Counted from the first letter of the stretch, positions 26,972-37,255 are shown. The stretch: 64,000 bases of DNA from Polycladomyces zharkentensis (GCF_016938855.1 NZ_JAFHAP010000008.1:496280-560279), one strand, 5' to 3'. Notes: generated from the letters alone by a model not told the origin. Numbers and translations: made by a program.

Positions 26972-28666
26972 TCAGATCGCTTTTTTCATCTGTTCGGCCA
27001 TTCGAAGCATTTCCTGCGCATGTTCGCGTGTGGTGTCCGTCACTTCCACACCGCCCAGCATCCGGGCCAGCTCCAACGTTCTTCCCTGCCTGTCCAGTTT
27101 TTCGACATGGGTTTGGGTGTGTCCAGATTCCGCTTCTTTGTAAATGTAAAAATGCGTATCCGCCATACATGCCACTTGCGGCAAATGCGTGATGCACAAG
27201 ACTTGGCTTTTCCGCCCCAATGCCACCATTTTCTCGGCAATCGCCTGGGCCGCGCGTCCGCTGACCCCCGTATCGATCTCGTCAAAGATCAGGGTGGGAA
27301 TGTGATCCACATCGGCAAACAGCGTTTTCAATGCCAGCATAATTCGCGACAATTCCCCGCCGGATGCAATCCTGGCCAAGGGTCTGAGCGGCTCGCCGGG
27401 GTTGGGCGCAATTTGAAACTCAATGCGATCCTTGCCGGTCGGCGTCAATCCGTTGGGCGTTTCAGAGGAATAAAAGGCGACATGAAACGTGGTGGCCCCC
27501 ATATTGAGATCGGCCAGCTCTTTTTCCACCCGCTCCTCCAGACGTCTGGCCGCTTGTTTACGCAGAGCGGTCAGTTCGTCCGCCATTTGGTCCAATTCCA
27601 CGCGAAGCTGCCTCATTTCCTCTTCCAGCGCTTCTTTGTTTTTATCACGGTTCAACAATCGCTCCAGCTCTTCTTGCACACGCTCGCCAAACGACAAAAT
27701 GTCGCGGATCGATTCACCATATTTTCGTTTCAGTTGGCGAATCAGGTGGAGACGGTCTTCCACTTCGGCCAGCCGGTCAGGGTCAAATTCCAGTCGGTCA
27801 CGATAATTTCCCAGCTCCCGGGCAGCTTCCTCCAACTGATAGTATGCGCTTTGGACCATTTCCCAAACAGATCGGATCGATCCGTCCACTTGTACAATCT
27901 CTTCCAACGCTTGCAAAGCGTCATGCAGGTGTTCCAGTCCCCGCCGTTCCCCGTACAACGCCTCATATGCCTCCGACGCGTTATAGACGATTTTTTCGGC
28001 GTGCGCCAACCGATTGCGCTCCAACTCCAGCTCTTCTTCTTCGCCTTCCGTCAACTTTGCCGCAGCAATTTCCTCCTGTTGAAAGCGAAGCAGATCGATC
28101 CGTTGGGCGATCTCTTTCTCGTCCACCGTTAAGCGTTGCCATTCACGTTCCCGATCACGGTATTTTCGGTAAACAGCTTCGTACTCCCTGCGTTTGGCCA
28201 AAACCGGTTCGCCACCGAACGCATCCAGCCATTCCACGTGCTCTTCCTGCTTGAGCAGAGATTGATGCTCATGCTGACCGTGAATGTCCAGCAGCCGTTC
28301 ACCCACTCGTTTCAACATGGACAAGGTGACCATGCGTCCGTTGATCCGGCTGGTGCTTTTGCCGCTCGCCGATATTTCCCGGCGGATGATGAGGATATCT
28401 TCTTCCGGTTCGATGCCCAATTCGGACAAAACTTCTCTCACGGGGTGTCCGGCCGGCACCTCGAACAATCCCTCTATCTCCGCCTTTTCTTTTCCGTGAC
28501 GTACAAAATCGGCGGAACCGCGTCCTCCGACCAAAAGGCCGATGGCATCGATCAGGATCGATTTCCCGGCACCGGTCTCCCCGGTCAGCACATGAAATCC
28601 GTCGTCAAACATCAGACGGACATGGTCGATGATGGCAAAATGGCGGATGGACATTTCCCGAAGCAT
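26972..28666 (-). CDS. recN: DNA repair protein RecN
   Basis: SMC-like ATPase acting early at double-strand breaks. The 564-residue protein starts MLREMSIRHFAIIDHV, with Walker A GETGAGKSILIDAIG, two long coiled-coil segments separated by a central region, signature motif RIASGGELSRIMLALK and Walker B PTLIFDEIDTGVSGRAAQAI. The start at 28666 is chosen by alignment with the family; GGGAGTGG lies upstream. It begins 19 bases after the argR stop, as in the usual argR-recN arrangement. Confidence 0.96.
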   Translation of the reverse strand: MLREMSIRHFAIIDHVRLMFDDGFHVLTGETGAGKSILIDAIGLLVGGRGSADFVRHGKEKAEIEGLFEVPAGHPVREVLSELGIEPEEDILIIRREISASGKSTSRINGRMVTLSMLKRVGERLLDIHGQHEHQSLLKQEEHVEWLDAFGGEPVLAKRREYEAVYRKYRDREREWQRLTVDEKEIAQRIDLLRFQQEEIAAAKLTEGEEEELELERNRLAHAEKIVYNASEAYEALYGERRGLEHLHDALQALEEIVQVDGSIRSVWEMVQSAYYQLEEAARELGNYRDRLEFDPDRLAEVEDRLHLIRQLKRKYGESIRDILSFGERVQEELERLLNRDKNKEALEEEMRQLRVELDQMADELTALRKQAARRLEERVEKELADLNMGATTFHVAFYSSETPNGLTPTGKDRIEFQIAPNPGEPLRPLARIASGGELSRIMLALKTLFADVDHIPTLIFDEIDTGVSGRAAQAIAEKMVALGRKSQVLCITHLPQVACMADTHFYIYKEAESGHTQTHVEKLDRQGRTLELARMLGGVEVTDTTREHAQEMLRMAEQMKKAI

Positions 28667-28685
28667 CTCTATCCACTCCCACAAC

Positions 28686-29132
28686 CTACAACATGTCGAG
28701 AAAACGTTTCACGACCTCCGGCACGACCTCTTTGTTGCGACAAATCATCAGGATCGTGTCATCGCCCGCAATCGTGCCGATAATCTCCGGCCAATCCAGA
28801 TGGTCGATCAACGCTGCACATGCATGCGCATTCCCCGGCAGGGTTTTCATGACGATGAGGTTTTCGCTGTGATCGATACCGACAAACGACTCAACCAACA
28901 TGCGTTTCAGTTTTTGCAACGGATTGAAGCGCCTGTCGGCAGGCAGCGAATATTTGTAACGACCATTGTTGGTCGCCACCTTGACGAGATGCAATTCTTT
29001 GATGTCGCGGGACACCGTGGCCTGGGTCACATTGAATCCCGCTTTTTTCAGTTCATCCACCAATTCCTCTTGTGTTTCGATGTCCTTGCTTGCGATGATC
29101 TCGCGAATCTTGATGTGACGCTGCGCTTTCAT
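28686..29132 (-). CDS. argR: Arginine repressor ArgR/AhrC
   Basis: Hexameric regulator of arginine biosynthesis and catabolism. 148 residues: winged-helix N-terminal domain ([20 protein letters not shown] and the recognition region [18 protein letters not shown]) and a C-terminal arginine-binding/oligomerisation domain ([35 protein letters not shown]). Its start overlaps the nadK stop by 4 bases, so the two are translationally coupled. Confidence 0.96.
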   Translation of the reverse strand: MKAQRHIKIREIIASKDIETQEELVDELKKAGFNVTQATVSRDIKELHLVKVATNNGRYKYSLPADRRFNPLQKLKRMLVESFVGIDHSENLIVMKTLPGNAHACAALIDHLDWPEIIGTIAGDDTILMICRNKEVVPEVVKRFLDML

Positions 29133-30013
29133 CGTTTGCCCTCCAACCCTGGATCCTCACCCGTATCTCCTTGCAGCTTTCTTCTCACCACTTCAAAAAA
29201 GGAGCGTTCCTGCCATTTGATCAGCAAGGTATTGTACGGAGACCGGCGTACACGGATCACATCATCCACATTTAACCGAAAACCCAGTTGACCGTCAATG
29301 GTCAAACCGATATCCTGATGCGTTGCGCTGACCCGCACTTCCAACACGCTTTCGGCCGGCAGCACCATCGGCCGGGCGGTCAACGTGTGCGGACAGATCG
29401 GTGTGAGTAAGATCGTCTGCAGTCCGGGCCATACGATCGGCCCCCCGCACGATAAGGAATAAGCAGTGGAACCGGTCGGAGTGGAGACGATGACGCCGTC
29501 TCCCGAGTACGTACCCAAGTACGAGTCGTCCATCCACACCGAGCAAGTGATCATGCGGCTGAACGAGCCTTTGGCAATGCCGACGTCATTCAATGCCACA
29601 CTCCGTTCCAGCACCTGCCCGTCCCTCACCACCTCCGCATCCAGCATCAATCGTTCTTCTATGTAATAGTCCCCTGCGATCACCCGGTCAACTGCATCAG
29701 CCAGATTGTCCGGTTCCGCTTCGGAGAGAAATCCAAGGTTACCCAAATTGAATCCCAATATCGGCAACGAATGCTGCGCAAACCGACGCGCAAACCCCAA
29801 CAGGGTGCCGTCTCCACCCAAGACGAACAGGATGTTGGCCCGCTCGGGAAAACGTTCCAACGGGAGACCCAGATCGGGACGACCGATCTCCTGTGCGATG
29901 TCCGGCTCCAGCACCACGCCGGCATTTCTTTCTTCCAACAATCGCACCAATTCACGCGTGACGATCCGTGTCTTGGGTTTTCCTTTATTGACGGAAATGC
30001 CAATGGTTGTCAA
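29129..30013 (-). CDS. nadK: NAD kinase
   Basis: Phosphorylates NAD to NADP. About 294 residues; [15 protein letters not shown] carries the GGDG motif and [21 protein letters not shown] the conserved NE/D-loop region. I prefer the TTG at 30013, with GAGGTG 6 bases upstream, over the GTG three codons earlier, which lies inside that site. Position between tlyA and argR follows the order of many Clostridia rather than Bacillus subtilis, where argR directly follows tlyA. Confidence 0.94.
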   Translation of the reverse strand: MTTIGISVNKGKPKTRIVTRELVRLLEERNAGVVLEPDIAQEIGRPDLGLPLERFPERANILFVLGGDGTLLGFARRFAQHSLPILGFNLGNLGFLSEAEPDNLADAVDRVIAGDYYIEERLMLDAEVVRDGQVLERSVALNDVGIAKGSFSRMITCSVWMDDSYLGTYSGDGVIVSTPTGSTAYSLSCGGPIVWPGLQTILLTPICPHTLTARPMVLPAESVLEVRVSATHQDIGLTIDGQLGFRLNVDDVIRVRRSPYNTLLIKWQERSFFEVVRRKLQGDTGEDPGLEGKR

Positions 30014-30038
30014 TGACTTCACCTCGGTGATCCATGGG

Positions 30039-30566
30039 TTACCGGATGAAGAATGCCAAGAGCATGCCCAGAACCATGGTTATCAAATAGGATACCCACG
30101 AGCGTCGCCCGGGAAACCGAACCCCTGCAACATCGAAATGAATGCGGTGAACATGCGCCCGTTCCGGATCAACATACAAAATCCCCGCAGGATGAAATGC
30201 CAAAAACAGGGATAGAAAACGATCCCGAATGGCGGCACCGGTCATTGACAACGGTTTTTTCGGCCGCGCCACCATCACCAGGTATACGTCTGAACCCTGT
30301 TTGGCCACATAGTCCACATATAACCGGCTTTCAAACGATTGCGAACCCACATGCACAAAGACGGGGAGCTTTTGCTTGGCCGCCACCACGTCAAACCCTT
30401 CCTCCCGCAACAAATCGGGGACTTCGCCCCGTATGGCAGAGCTTGCATTGGTCCACTGCCATGCGGCGGCGACCGACCGGTCACGTTTTCGCCATTTGTG
30501 CGCCAATAACCACAACCCCGCTCCGAACAGCAGGAACAGGACCAACAGGTCCCCGGGATGAAGCAA
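30039..30566 (-). CDS. Membrane protein of unknown function in the tlyA-nadK interval
   Basis: About 175 residues with a hydrophobic helix near the N-terminus (DLLVLFLLFGAGLWLLAHKW), a soluble middle domain of about 110 residues (FESRLYVDYVAKQGSDVYLV), and a C-terminal helix (YLITMVLGMLLAFFIR). The TTG at 30566 is chosen because AAGGAGGGAG lies 5-7 bases upstream. I do not recognise a family. Its place within a tightly packed operon of isoprenoid, NADP and repair genes gives no clear hint of function. Confidence 0.6.
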   Translation of the reverse strand: MLHPGDLLVLFLLFGAGLWLLAHKWRKRDRSVAAAWQWTNASSAIRGEVPDLLREEGFDVVAAKQKLPVFVHVGSQSFESRLYVDYVAKQGSDVYLVMVARPKKPLSMTGAAIRDRFLSLFLAFHPAGILYVDPERAHVHRIHFDVAGVRFPGRRSWVSYLITMVLGMLLAFFIR

Positions 30567-30626
30567 CAGTTCTCCCTCCTTTTTCCTACTTAATTCGAAG
30601 AGGGGTTCTGGAAATCCTGTCATTTT

Positions 30627-31439
30627 CTATGCATGACGCCGATGCGCTTCCGCCACGGCTTCTTCGATGGCTTCATCCGGCATGATCCCCTGGGAAGGAC
30701 GATCGCTTTTGGTGAGACGGCACAAAAACTCAATGTTGCCTTCCCCGCCCGTAATGGGCGAAGGGATCACCCCCATCGGTTGAAAACCGCAGGATGCCGC
30801 CATGTCCAACACGGATCGGATCACCTGCCGGTGAATGGCCGGGTCGCGCACGATCCCTTTTTTGCCCACTTGTTCCTTCCCCGCTTCAAATTGCGGTTTA
30901 ATCAGTGCGACCACATCCCCGCCCGTACACAGCATCGGATAAAGTGGCGGCAGGATATGGCTCAACGAGATAAAAGAAACGTCTATCGTCGCAAGATCCG
31001 GTGGCTCGCCTGGCAAATCCTCCGGTTTCATATAGCGGAAATTGGTCCGTTCCATCACGACGACCCGCGGATCTTGCCGCAATTTCCAAGCGAGCTGTCC
31101 GTACCCGACATCGACGGCATACACACGTTTGGCACCGTGTTGCAAAGCGCAATCCGTGAAGCCGCCGGTAGAAGCCCCGATATCGATCACCACGCGTTCC
31201 GTGAGATCCAGTCGGAAAGCCCGGATGGCTTCCAGCAGTTTCAGTCCGCCGCGACTGACGAAAGGATGCACTTGACCGGTCACTTCCAGCACGGCATCCG
31301 CAGGGATTTTGGTCCCCGGCTTGTCCACCCGTTCTTTATTGACGCGCACCAAACCGGCCATGATGGCCCGCTGCGCCTGTTGCCTGCTTTCGAAATATCC
31401 CTTTTCCACCAATAGAACATCCAGCCGTTGCTTGCTCAA
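30627..31439 (-). CDS. tlyA: TlyA family rRNA 2'-O-methyltransferase / S4-domain protein (YqxC)
   Basis: 270 residues: an N-terminal S4 RNA-binding domain (QRLDVLLVEKGYFESRQQAQ, about 1-60) and an FtsJ-like methyltransferase domain with VIDIGASTGGFTDCALQHGA at about 85-104 and VYAVDVGYGQLAWKL. The C-terminal LIKPQFEAGKEQVGKKGIVRD is characteristic. Start TTG at 31439 is preceded by GGAGG; a GTG sits one codon earlier. It follows dxs by 10 bases. The family is often called haemolysin A, but rRNA methylation is the established activity in mycobacteria. Confidence 0.93.
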   Translation of the reverse strand: MSKQRLDVLLVEKGYFESRQQAQRAIMAGLVRVNKERVDKPGTKIPADAVLEVTGQVHPFVSRGGLKLLEAIRAFRLDLTERVVIDIGASTGGFTDCALQHGAKRVYAVDVGYGQLAWKLRQDPRVVVMERTNFRYMKPEDLPGEPPDLATIDVSFISLSHILPPLYPMLCTGGDVVALIKPQFEAGKEQVGKKGIVRDPAIHRQVIRSVLDMAASCGFQPMGVIPSPITGGEGNIEFLCRLTKSDRPSQGIMPDEAIEEAVAEAHRRHA

Positions 31440-31449
31440 CACAAACCTC

Positions 31450-33345
31450 CTACGCCCGTTGTCGCTTTCGCGGCATCGCCGGTGCCACACTGCGCACCGT
31501 CTGCACAATGTTTTCCACTGTAAGTCCGACTTCCTGGCGCTGTTCTTCCACACTTCCGTGTTCGACAAAGTAGTCGGGGATCGCCAGGTTCTTGACGACC
31601 ATGCCGTGAATGTCCCGATCTGCGTAAAATTCCAGCACCGCACTGCCAAACCCGCCCATGCGCGCCCCTTCTTCAATCGTGATGACGGGCATCCCCGTGC
31701 GGCTCAGCTCCAACAGCATCGTCTCGTCCAGCGGTTTGGCGAACCGGGCATTGATTACCTTGGCGGAGATTCCCTCCCGTTTCAACTGCTCCGCCGCTTC
31801 CTCGGCCAGTGCCACCATCGGGCCAAAGGCCAGCAGCGCCACGTCGTTCCCATCACGCACCACTTCGGACTGGCCGATCGGAATGGTGCGGAACGTCGTG
31901 TCCATCGATACACCCATTCCGGTGCCTCGCGGGAATCGTACCGCGATCGGACCCGCATCATAATGTACAGCCGTATACAACATATGTTGCAATTCGTTTT
32001 CATCTTTGGGCATCATAATGACGATATTCGGTACACTGCGCATGTAAGCGATATCGTACACACCCTGGTGCGTCTCACCGTCGGCACCGACCAAACCGGC
32101 GCGGTCCACCGCGATCACCACATTCAGGTTTTGACGGCACACATCGTGAATGAGTTGGTCGTACCCCCGTTGCAAAAACGTGGAGTAAATGGCCAAAACG
32201 GGCTTCATTCCCTGTGTGGCCAACCCTGCCGCAAACGTGGTCGCATGTTGTTCGGCGATCCCCACGTCGAAACAACGATCCGGGAACCGCTCGGCAAATG
32301 CGTCCAATTTGGAGCCGGTCAGCATCGCCGGCGTGATCGCCACGATCCGCGGATCTTTTTCAGCCAATTTGACCAATGTGCTGCCGAAAACCTTGGCGTA
32401 ATCAGGTCCCTTACCCGCTTTTTTCATAAACTCGCCCGATTCGATTTTGTATGCCCCCACACCGTGGTAAGCGACCGAGTTTTCTTCTGCCGGTTTGTAA
32501 CCGTATCCCTTTTTGGTAATGACATGTACCAAAACGGGGCCGCTGGTTTTGGCAGCCTGACGAAGGCATTCCATCAATTCATCCAGCTTGTGGCCGTCGA
32601 CCGGGCCGAGATAGGTAAAACCGAGCTTTTCAAACAATACGCCGGAGATGACCAAATATTTGATGCTGTCCTTCACGCGTTCCAGCGTCTTGGCAAACGT
32701 ATCGCCGGACGGCATTTTCTCCAGCCAGTACTCCACCAGTTCCTTTGCTTTTTTGTACCCTTTATAGGTGCGCAACCGACCCAAATAATTGTGTATTGCA
32801 CCTACGTTGGGAGAAATCGACATCTCATTGTCGTTGAGTATCACAATCAAATCTTTTTTCTCGTTGCCGATATGGTTCATCGCTTCCAGGGCCATCCCGC
32901 CGGTCAGCGCCCCGTCGCCGATGACGGCGATCACCTTATGGTTTTCCCCTTTGAGATCACGGGCCGCCGCCATCCCCATCGCAGCCGAAAGCGAGGTACT
33001 GCTGTGGCCGGTTTCCCATACATCATGTTCACTTTCGCTCATCTTCGGAAAACCGCACAGTCCTTTGTATTGGCGCAATGTGGGGAACAAGTGCTTCCGT
33101 CCGGTCAAAATTTTGTGCACATAAGCTTGGTGACCGACATCCCAGATGATCTTATCTTTGGGGCTGTCGAACAGATAATGAAGTGCCAGCGTCAGCTCGA
33201 CCACACCCAGATTGGGTGCCAGGTGGCCACCGGTCTTGGACAGGCTTTCAATCAGAAACTGACGGATTTCTTCGGCCAACTTGGGCAATTGATCGACGGG
33301 AACCTGTTTCAGTTTTTGCGGTGAATCAATTTGATCGAGGTGCAT
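31450..33345 (-). CDS. dxs: 1-deoxy-D-xylulose-5-phosphate synthase
   Basis: First enzyme of the MEP isoprenoid pathway, condensing pyruvate and glyceraldehyde 3-phosphate with thiamine diphosphate. About 631 residues. Visible: [33 protein letters not shown], the ThDP motif [18 protein letters not shown] to [20 protein letters not shown], and the pyrimidine domain with [13 protein letters not shown]. The ATG at 33345 (MHLDQIDSP) has GAGGGG upstream. The gene overlaps the end of the preceding membrane-protein gene by 20 bases and is part of the ispA-dxs-tlyA block. Confidence 0.97.
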   Translation of the reverse strand: MHLDQIDSPQKLKQVPVDQLPKLAEEIRQFLIESLSKTGGHLAPNLGVVELTLALHYLFDSPKDKIIWDVGHQAYVHKILTGRKHLFPTLRQYKGLCGFPKMSESEHDVWETGHSSTSLSAAMGMAAARDLKGENHKVIAVIGDGALTGGMALEAMNHIGNEKKDLIVILNDNEMSISPNVGAIHNYLGRLRTYKGYKKAKELVEYWLEKMPSGDTFAKTLERVKDSIKYLVISGVLFEKLGFTYLGPVDGHKLDELMECLRQAAKTSGPVLVHVITKKGYGYKPAEENSVAYHGVGAYKIESGEFMKKAGKGPDYAKVFGSTLVKLAEKDPRIVAITPAMLTGSKLDAFAERFPDRCFDVGIAEQHATTFAAGLATQGMKPVLAIYSTFLQRGYDQLIHDVCRQNLNVVIAVDRAGLVGADGETHQGVYDIAYMRSVPNIVIMMPKDENELQHMLYTAVHYDAGPIAVRFPRGTGMGVSMDTTFRTIPIGQSEVVRDGNDVALLAFGPMVALAEEAAEQLKREGISAKVINARFAKPLDETMLLELSRTGMPVITIEEGARMGGFGSAVLEFYADRDIHGMVVKNLAIPDYFVEHGSVEEQRQEVGLTVENIVQTVRSVAPAMPRKRQRA

Positions 33346-33946
33346 GAACAACCCCTCGCTTTCGCTTTCTTTTCTTGTTATTCTTCACATCAAACAACCG
33401 GATATGAAATCGCTTCTCCAGAAAGTAAAACAATTGGCCTACCCGAAAAATGATCTCGTTGGCATAACGGATGGAGACAGTTTTGCCCAATGCCTTGCCC
33501 CCCACCGTCAAAGCCGAAATGATGGCTACCATCATCATTTCCACCCACCAGCGGCTTTCATCCAGATGAAAAGTGACAATGAGTCCCGTAACCACGGTAA
33601 AAGCCGCCGCACCGCTCAAAATTCCGCTGATGTCCCCCACCACGTCGTTACAGAAGTTGGAGAACTGATCAGCACGACGGATAATCCCAATCGCATGTCG
33701 GGCTCCTGGCACTTTTTTGGCCGCCATCGAATGGAACGGCGCTTCGCGAGCCGCCGTTGCCGCGATGCCCAGCATGTCAAACACCACACCAATGGCGATG
33801 ATCAATAGTACCACCAACAGTCCGCCGCTCCAGGACACTCCCCGCAACAACGTGTTGGACGAAGCCGAGAGTGCCATTGCCGTCAATGCGCTCACCAAAC
33901 TGATGGTGGCGGCCCAGCGCAAGGATTGTTTCAACACCGTTCGCAT
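33326..33946 (-). CDS. Membrane protein with CNNM/DUF21-like region, unknown function
   Basis: 206 residues with about four hydrophobic helices: residues 10-30, 40-62 ([20 protein letters not shown]), 107-128 ([19 protein letters not shown]) and 136-152 ([17 protein letters not shown]), then a basic C-terminus. The segment around [23 protein letters not shown] recalls the DUF21 domain of CorB/CNNM proteins, and similar genes stand between ispA and dxs in other Firmicutes. The tail overlaps the dxs start by 20 bases, implying coupled expression. Function not established. Confidence 0.65.
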   Translation of the reverse strand: MRTVLKQSLRWAATISLVSALTAMALSASSNTLLRGVSWSGGLLVVLLIIAIGVVFDMLGIAATAAREAPFHSMAAKKVPGARHAIGIIRRADQFSNFCNDVVGDISGILSGAAAFTVVTGLIVTFHLDESRWWVEMMMVAIISALTVGGKALGKTVSIRYANEIIFRVGQLFYFLEKRFHIRLFDVKNNKKRKRKRGVVHAPRSN

Positions 33947-33980
33947 CGAGACGTCAGATTCCCTCGCTTCCCGTCACAGT

Positions 33981-34007
33981 AAAATGCCGGCCACTTACGG
34001 GCCGGCA
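33981..34007 (-). terminator. Terminator-like hairpin upstream of the dxs block
   Basis: Minus strand TGCCGGCC-cgtaag-TGGCCGGCA followed by TTTTAC. It lies 40 bases before the start of the membrane protein gene, so it either ends transcription from the ispA side or acts in the leader. Confidence 0.6.
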
Positions 34008-34094
34008 GATTTTCCGGCTTGACCGGTGCAGATGACTCTGCCCGGACCGCCTATGGCCGAGTTTGATCAAATTTTCATTCGCAAAAAAACAAAA

Positions 34095-34675
34095 AAGCGC
34101 CCAGGAGTGGTGACTATCCGGGTAAATCCTGCGGCTTAGGTCCAGTAGGATTTCCCAAAAAGGTATCCCGGTCGTCGCCGACCAGGCGGTTTCCCTTTAC
34201 AACCTTTTTCGGCGTTGTCGCCAATCGCCGGACTGGATTGCCACTTAGTCCGCACTTCAATCCCCGGACAGCCTTGCGTTTTCGCAAACAGTCTAGGAGT
34301 TTTCCTCAACAGCCCGAGCCGTCCCCCTAGCCTCTTTTGCAGCGTACCTTTCAACGGCAGTGGCAAGGCGCCGTATCCCCGGCACGCCACTCAAGGCAGG
34401 CTACGCTACATACAGGTGGTTGTGCCCGCATGTAGGTTCATCCCCCAAGCCGTCGCTCTTCCTTTCGGTTGAGCCACGCACTTGGGCCTCCGCGGAAGAA
34501 GGGTCAACGCCCACATGCCTTTGTGGATCGCCCTTCAACCTTAACTCCCAGCATCAACCCCCGACTGGGCGTCGGAAGCCAACACCAGGAACTTCATCGA
34601 TGTGCCCTTTAGCGGATTTTTAGCCCCGCCTTCAGGAGAGGTGGGCTGACTAGAATACTGCACCACTCCTATTTT
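34095..34675 (-). mobile_element. ORF-less, GC-rich structured insertion (IS605/IscB-type remnant or HEARO-like RNA element)
   Basis: The 780-base gap between the dxs block and ispA holds no credible gene. Within it, about 570 bases are bounded by AGGAGTGGTG (left, about 34103) and its inverse CACCACTCCT (right, about 34661-34670). Just inside the right edge the minus strand has CCCACCTCTCCTGAAGGCGGGG, a hairpin of the kind found at left ends of IS200/IS605-superfamily elements. The interior is unusually GC-rich and full of short inverted repeats, but all reading frames are short. Minus-strand segments such as GTGTTGGCTTCCGACGCCCA and GGGAGTTAAGGTTGAAGGGC look like a folded guide-type RNA of the HEARO/omega-RNA class. 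This last point is only recollection by eye. Confidence 0.45.
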
Positions 34676-34727
34676 ACGGCCATTATAACATATTCCGCCG
34701 ATGACCGACAATCAAGGCCGCCGGCAA

Positions 34728-35624
34728 TCAACGGTCGCGTGTCGTCAAAAAATCGGCCAATTCCAGGAGTGTACGGGTATTCAACCACGTTTCTCCCTCA
34801 ATCCAGCGTTTTGCTTCCCCGATCGTTTTCCGAAGGTGTTCCTTCGAAGCGGACAAGCCCAGCAAGGCGGGATACGTCGCTTTGTTTCTCGCCTCGTCGC
34901 TTCCAGTCTCTTTTCCCAATTTCTCGCGGTCGCCGATCACATCCAGAATGTCATCCTGAATTTGAAACGCCAACCCCAATCCTTCGGCAAAACGAGTCAG
35001 CTTCTCCAGTTGGGAGTCATCAGCTCCGGCCACCATACCGCCCAACCGGACGGCGAACGTGATCAGGTCACCTGTTTTGCGCCGGTGAATCGATCGGAGA
35101 GTTTCCAGTGTGACCGGTTGATTCTCGTGCAGGATGTCGTCCACCTGACCGCCCACCATGCCTTCCGCTCCTGCACGACGGGAGGCCTCCGCGATCAGAT
35201 TCAAGGCAGTAGTAGCCGGAAGTCCGATCAACAGCGCCCCTTCCGCCATCAAACCGAACGCTTTGGTCAAAAGCGCGTCTCCGGCCAAAATGGCCATGGC
35301 TTCTCCGTATACCTTGTGGTTGGTCAGCCTTCCCCGCCGATAGTCGTCATCATCCATCGCCGGAAGATCGTCGTGAATCAGGGAGTACGTATGAATCATC
35401 TCCAACGCACATGCAAATGGAAGGGCTTGTTCCGCTTCCGTGCCGAGCGCCTCCGCCGTCGCCAACACCAAAACAGGCCGCAAACGCTTGCCGCCGGCCA
35501 ACAGGGAATAGGCTACGGATTCTTTCAACCGCTTCGGAATATCATGCCACGATTCAACGTATTGCGTCAGTCGGTCATTCACCAGACCAGCCTTTTCCTG
35601 CAAGTATTGTTCCGCGGTTCCCAC
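34728..35624 (-). CDS. ispA: Farnesyl/geranyl diphosphate synthase
   Basis: Short-chain trans-prenyl diphosphate synthase condensing DMAPP/GPP with IPP. About 298 residues; the first aspartate-rich motif is in LIHDDLPAMDDDDYRRGRLT and the second in FQIQDDILDVIGD, with the GGKRLRPVLVLA IPP-binding stretch before. The GTG at 35624, one base after the xseB stop, gives the family-like length; its GGAGGAGG lies rather far upstream, inside xseB. It follows xseA-xseB in the standard operon. Confidence 0.94.
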   Translation of the reverse strand: MGTAEQYLQEKAGLVNDRLTQYVESWHDIPKRLKESVAYSLLAGGKRLRPVLVLATAEALGTEAEQALPFACALEMIHTYSLIHDDLPAMDDDDYRRGRLTNHKVYGEAMAILAGDALLTKAFGLMAEGALLIGLPATTALNLIAEASRRAGAEGMVGGQVDDILHENQPVTLETLRSIHRRKTGDLITFAVRLGGMVAGADDSQLEKLTRFAEGLGLAFQIQDDILDVIGDREKLGKETGSDEARNKATYPALLGLSASKEHLRKTIGEAKRWIEGETWLNTRTLLELADFLTTRDR

Positions 35625-35625
35625 C

Positions 35626-35889
35626 TCAGTCCAAGTCCTCCTCCGTCCCAAAAGGCTTTTTCACCCAATCGCCGTTTTCACGCACCAGCATTTCCACTTG
35701 TTGTTCCACCCGATCCAATGTCTTGCCGCAATGGTTGGCCAGCCGCATCCCTTCCTCAAACAGCCGGATCGCCTCTTCCAGCGGTACTTCTCCGCTCTCC
35801 AGCTGTTCCACCACCGTTTCCAGCCGTTTCATCGCTTCCTCGAAAGGAAGGGATTCAACGGACTGACGCGCTTCATTCGCCTCCGCCAT
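35626..35889 (-). CDS. xseB: Exodeoxyribonuclease VII small subunit
   Basis: 87 residues, mostly helical: PFEEAMKRLETVVEQLESGE and VPLEEAIRLFEEGMRLANHC are the diagnostic segments. It partners XseA in the single-strand-specific exonuclease. ATG 35889 has AAAGGAGGAG upstream and lies within the 3' end of xseA (overlap of 17 bases), so the two subunits are coupled. Confidence 0.95.
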   Translation of the reverse strand: MAEANEARQSVESLPFEEAMKRLETVVEQLESGEVPLEEAIRLFEEGMRLANHCGKTLDRVEQQVEMLVRENGDWVKKPFGTEEDLD

Positions 35890-37255
35890 CAGCCGACTCC
35901 TCCTTTTTCCATACTTGACACTGCAATCGACCGTCCGCGATGCGCACATCGAGCAAATCGCCCGGCTCCACTTGTCGCACGCTTCGGATCAGTTCCTTTC
36001 CGCGATAACGATATACCAGCGAGTAGCCGCGGCGCATCACCCGCAACGGGCTGAGCGCATCCAACTGATCCACCAACCGGTCCCAATCGGCCCGGTATAC
36101 GCGACAGCGTTGCTGCATGTGGGAGATGCAGTTCTTTTTCCATTGTTGCAATTGGGCGCGATATTCGCGAACCCGCTCGGCCGGCCGGTGAACCCACAAT
36201 CGGTATGCCTGCCGTTCCAGGTCGCGCCGTCCGTCCCGCAGATGTGATGTCATCGCCCGCAGCAGATCGTGAACCAGATCGTCCAGACGCTGTTCGTACT
36301 GGATCAAACGGGAGTCCGGTTGACGAAGGCCCGACCGTTTTTTCAATCTCTCCAACCGGTCCCTGCTGAAATGGAGCCGCCGACGCATCGCGTTCACCAA
36401 ACGTTGTTGGCAGGCGGCGAGACGATCGTGCAATTCCTCCCATCGCGGAGAAACGAGTTCAGCCGCCGCGGTGGGGGTCGCCGCTCTGACATCGGCGACA
36501 AAATCGGCGATGGTCACATCGGTCTCATGTCCCACGGCGGAAACGACGGGAATCCGGGAGCGGAAAATGCTTCGTGCCACCACTTCTTCGTTGAATGCCC
36601 ACAACTCCTCCAGCGAACCGCCTCCCCTGCCGACAATGATCACGTCCACTTCTCCGCATGCATTCAAATTGTCGACGGCGGCCGCAATCGCCCGGGCCGC
36701 GCCTTCCCCCTGCACGGGAACGGGATGGAGCAGAATGTCAATGTTGGGGGAGCGTCGCCGGATCGTGGTGATGATATCCCGGATGACGGCACCCCCCGGG
36801 GCGGTGACCACCCCCACCCGCCGCGGGTAAAAAGGAAGCGGCTTCTTGTGTTCGGGATCGAACAGACCTTCCTGTTCCAAGCGGTCTTTCAGTTGCTGGA
36901 ATGCCACATACAGCTCGCCCACCCCGTTGGGTTGCATCTCCTGTACATACAGCTGTACTTGCCCGTCCCGTTCGTACACGGACAAATACCCGCGAACAAG
37001 CACGTCGTCCCCGTCCTTCGGCACAAAACGAAGGCGGCGGTTGTGTCCGGCAAACATCACCGCCCGGATTTTGCTGCACTCGTCCTTTAACGTAAAATAC
37101 ATATGCCCCCGGTGGTGGTGATGGAAGTTGGAAATCTCGCCCCGGACCCACACCTGGGAAAGGACGGGATCTTCTTCCACATGCATCCGTAAATATCCGA
37201 CCAAATCGGACACCGAAAAAACGGGGCGCTCGTTTTCTTCCAGCAACTCCAACAT
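35873..37255 (-). CDS. xseA: Exodeoxyribonuclease VII large subunit
   Basis: 460 residues. N-terminal OB-fold nucleic-acid-binding domain (VWVRGEISNFHHHHRGHMYF in part, residues 20-110), then the catalytic domain with RVGVVTAPGGAVIRDIITTI, DVIIVGRGGGSLEELWAFN and SAVGHETDVTIADFVAD, and a long C-terminal coiled coil. The ATG at 37255 (MLELLEENERP) has GAGAGAGGG upstream. It is the first gene of xseA-xseB-ispA. Confidence 0.95.
   Translation of the reverse strand: MLELLEENERPVFSVSDLVGYLRMHVEEDPVLSQVWVRGEISNFHHHHRGHMYFTLKDECSKIRAVMFAGHNRRLRFVPKDGDDVLVRGYLSVYERDGQVQLYVQEMQPNGVGELYVAFQQLKDRLEQEGLFDPEHKKPLPFYPRRVGVVTAPGGAVIRDIITTIRRRSPNIDILLHPVPVQGEGAARAIAAAVDNLNACGEVDVIIVGRGGGSLEELWAFNEEVVARSIFRSRIPVVSAVGHETDVTIADFVADVRAATPTAAAELVSPRWEELHDRLAACQQRLVNAMRRRLHFSRDRLERLKKRSGLRQPDSRLIQYEQRLDDLVHDLLRAMTSHLRDGRRDLERQAYRLWVHRPAERVREYRAQLQQWKKNCISHMQQRCRVYRADWDRLVDQLDALSPLRVMRRGYSLVYRYRGKELIRSVRQVEPGDLLDVRIADGRLQCQVWKKEESADGGGE

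Noticed and set aside
31309-33324. 671-codon plus-strand frame opposite dxs and tlyA
   Set aside because: Antisense shadow; dxs on the minus strand is unmistakable.
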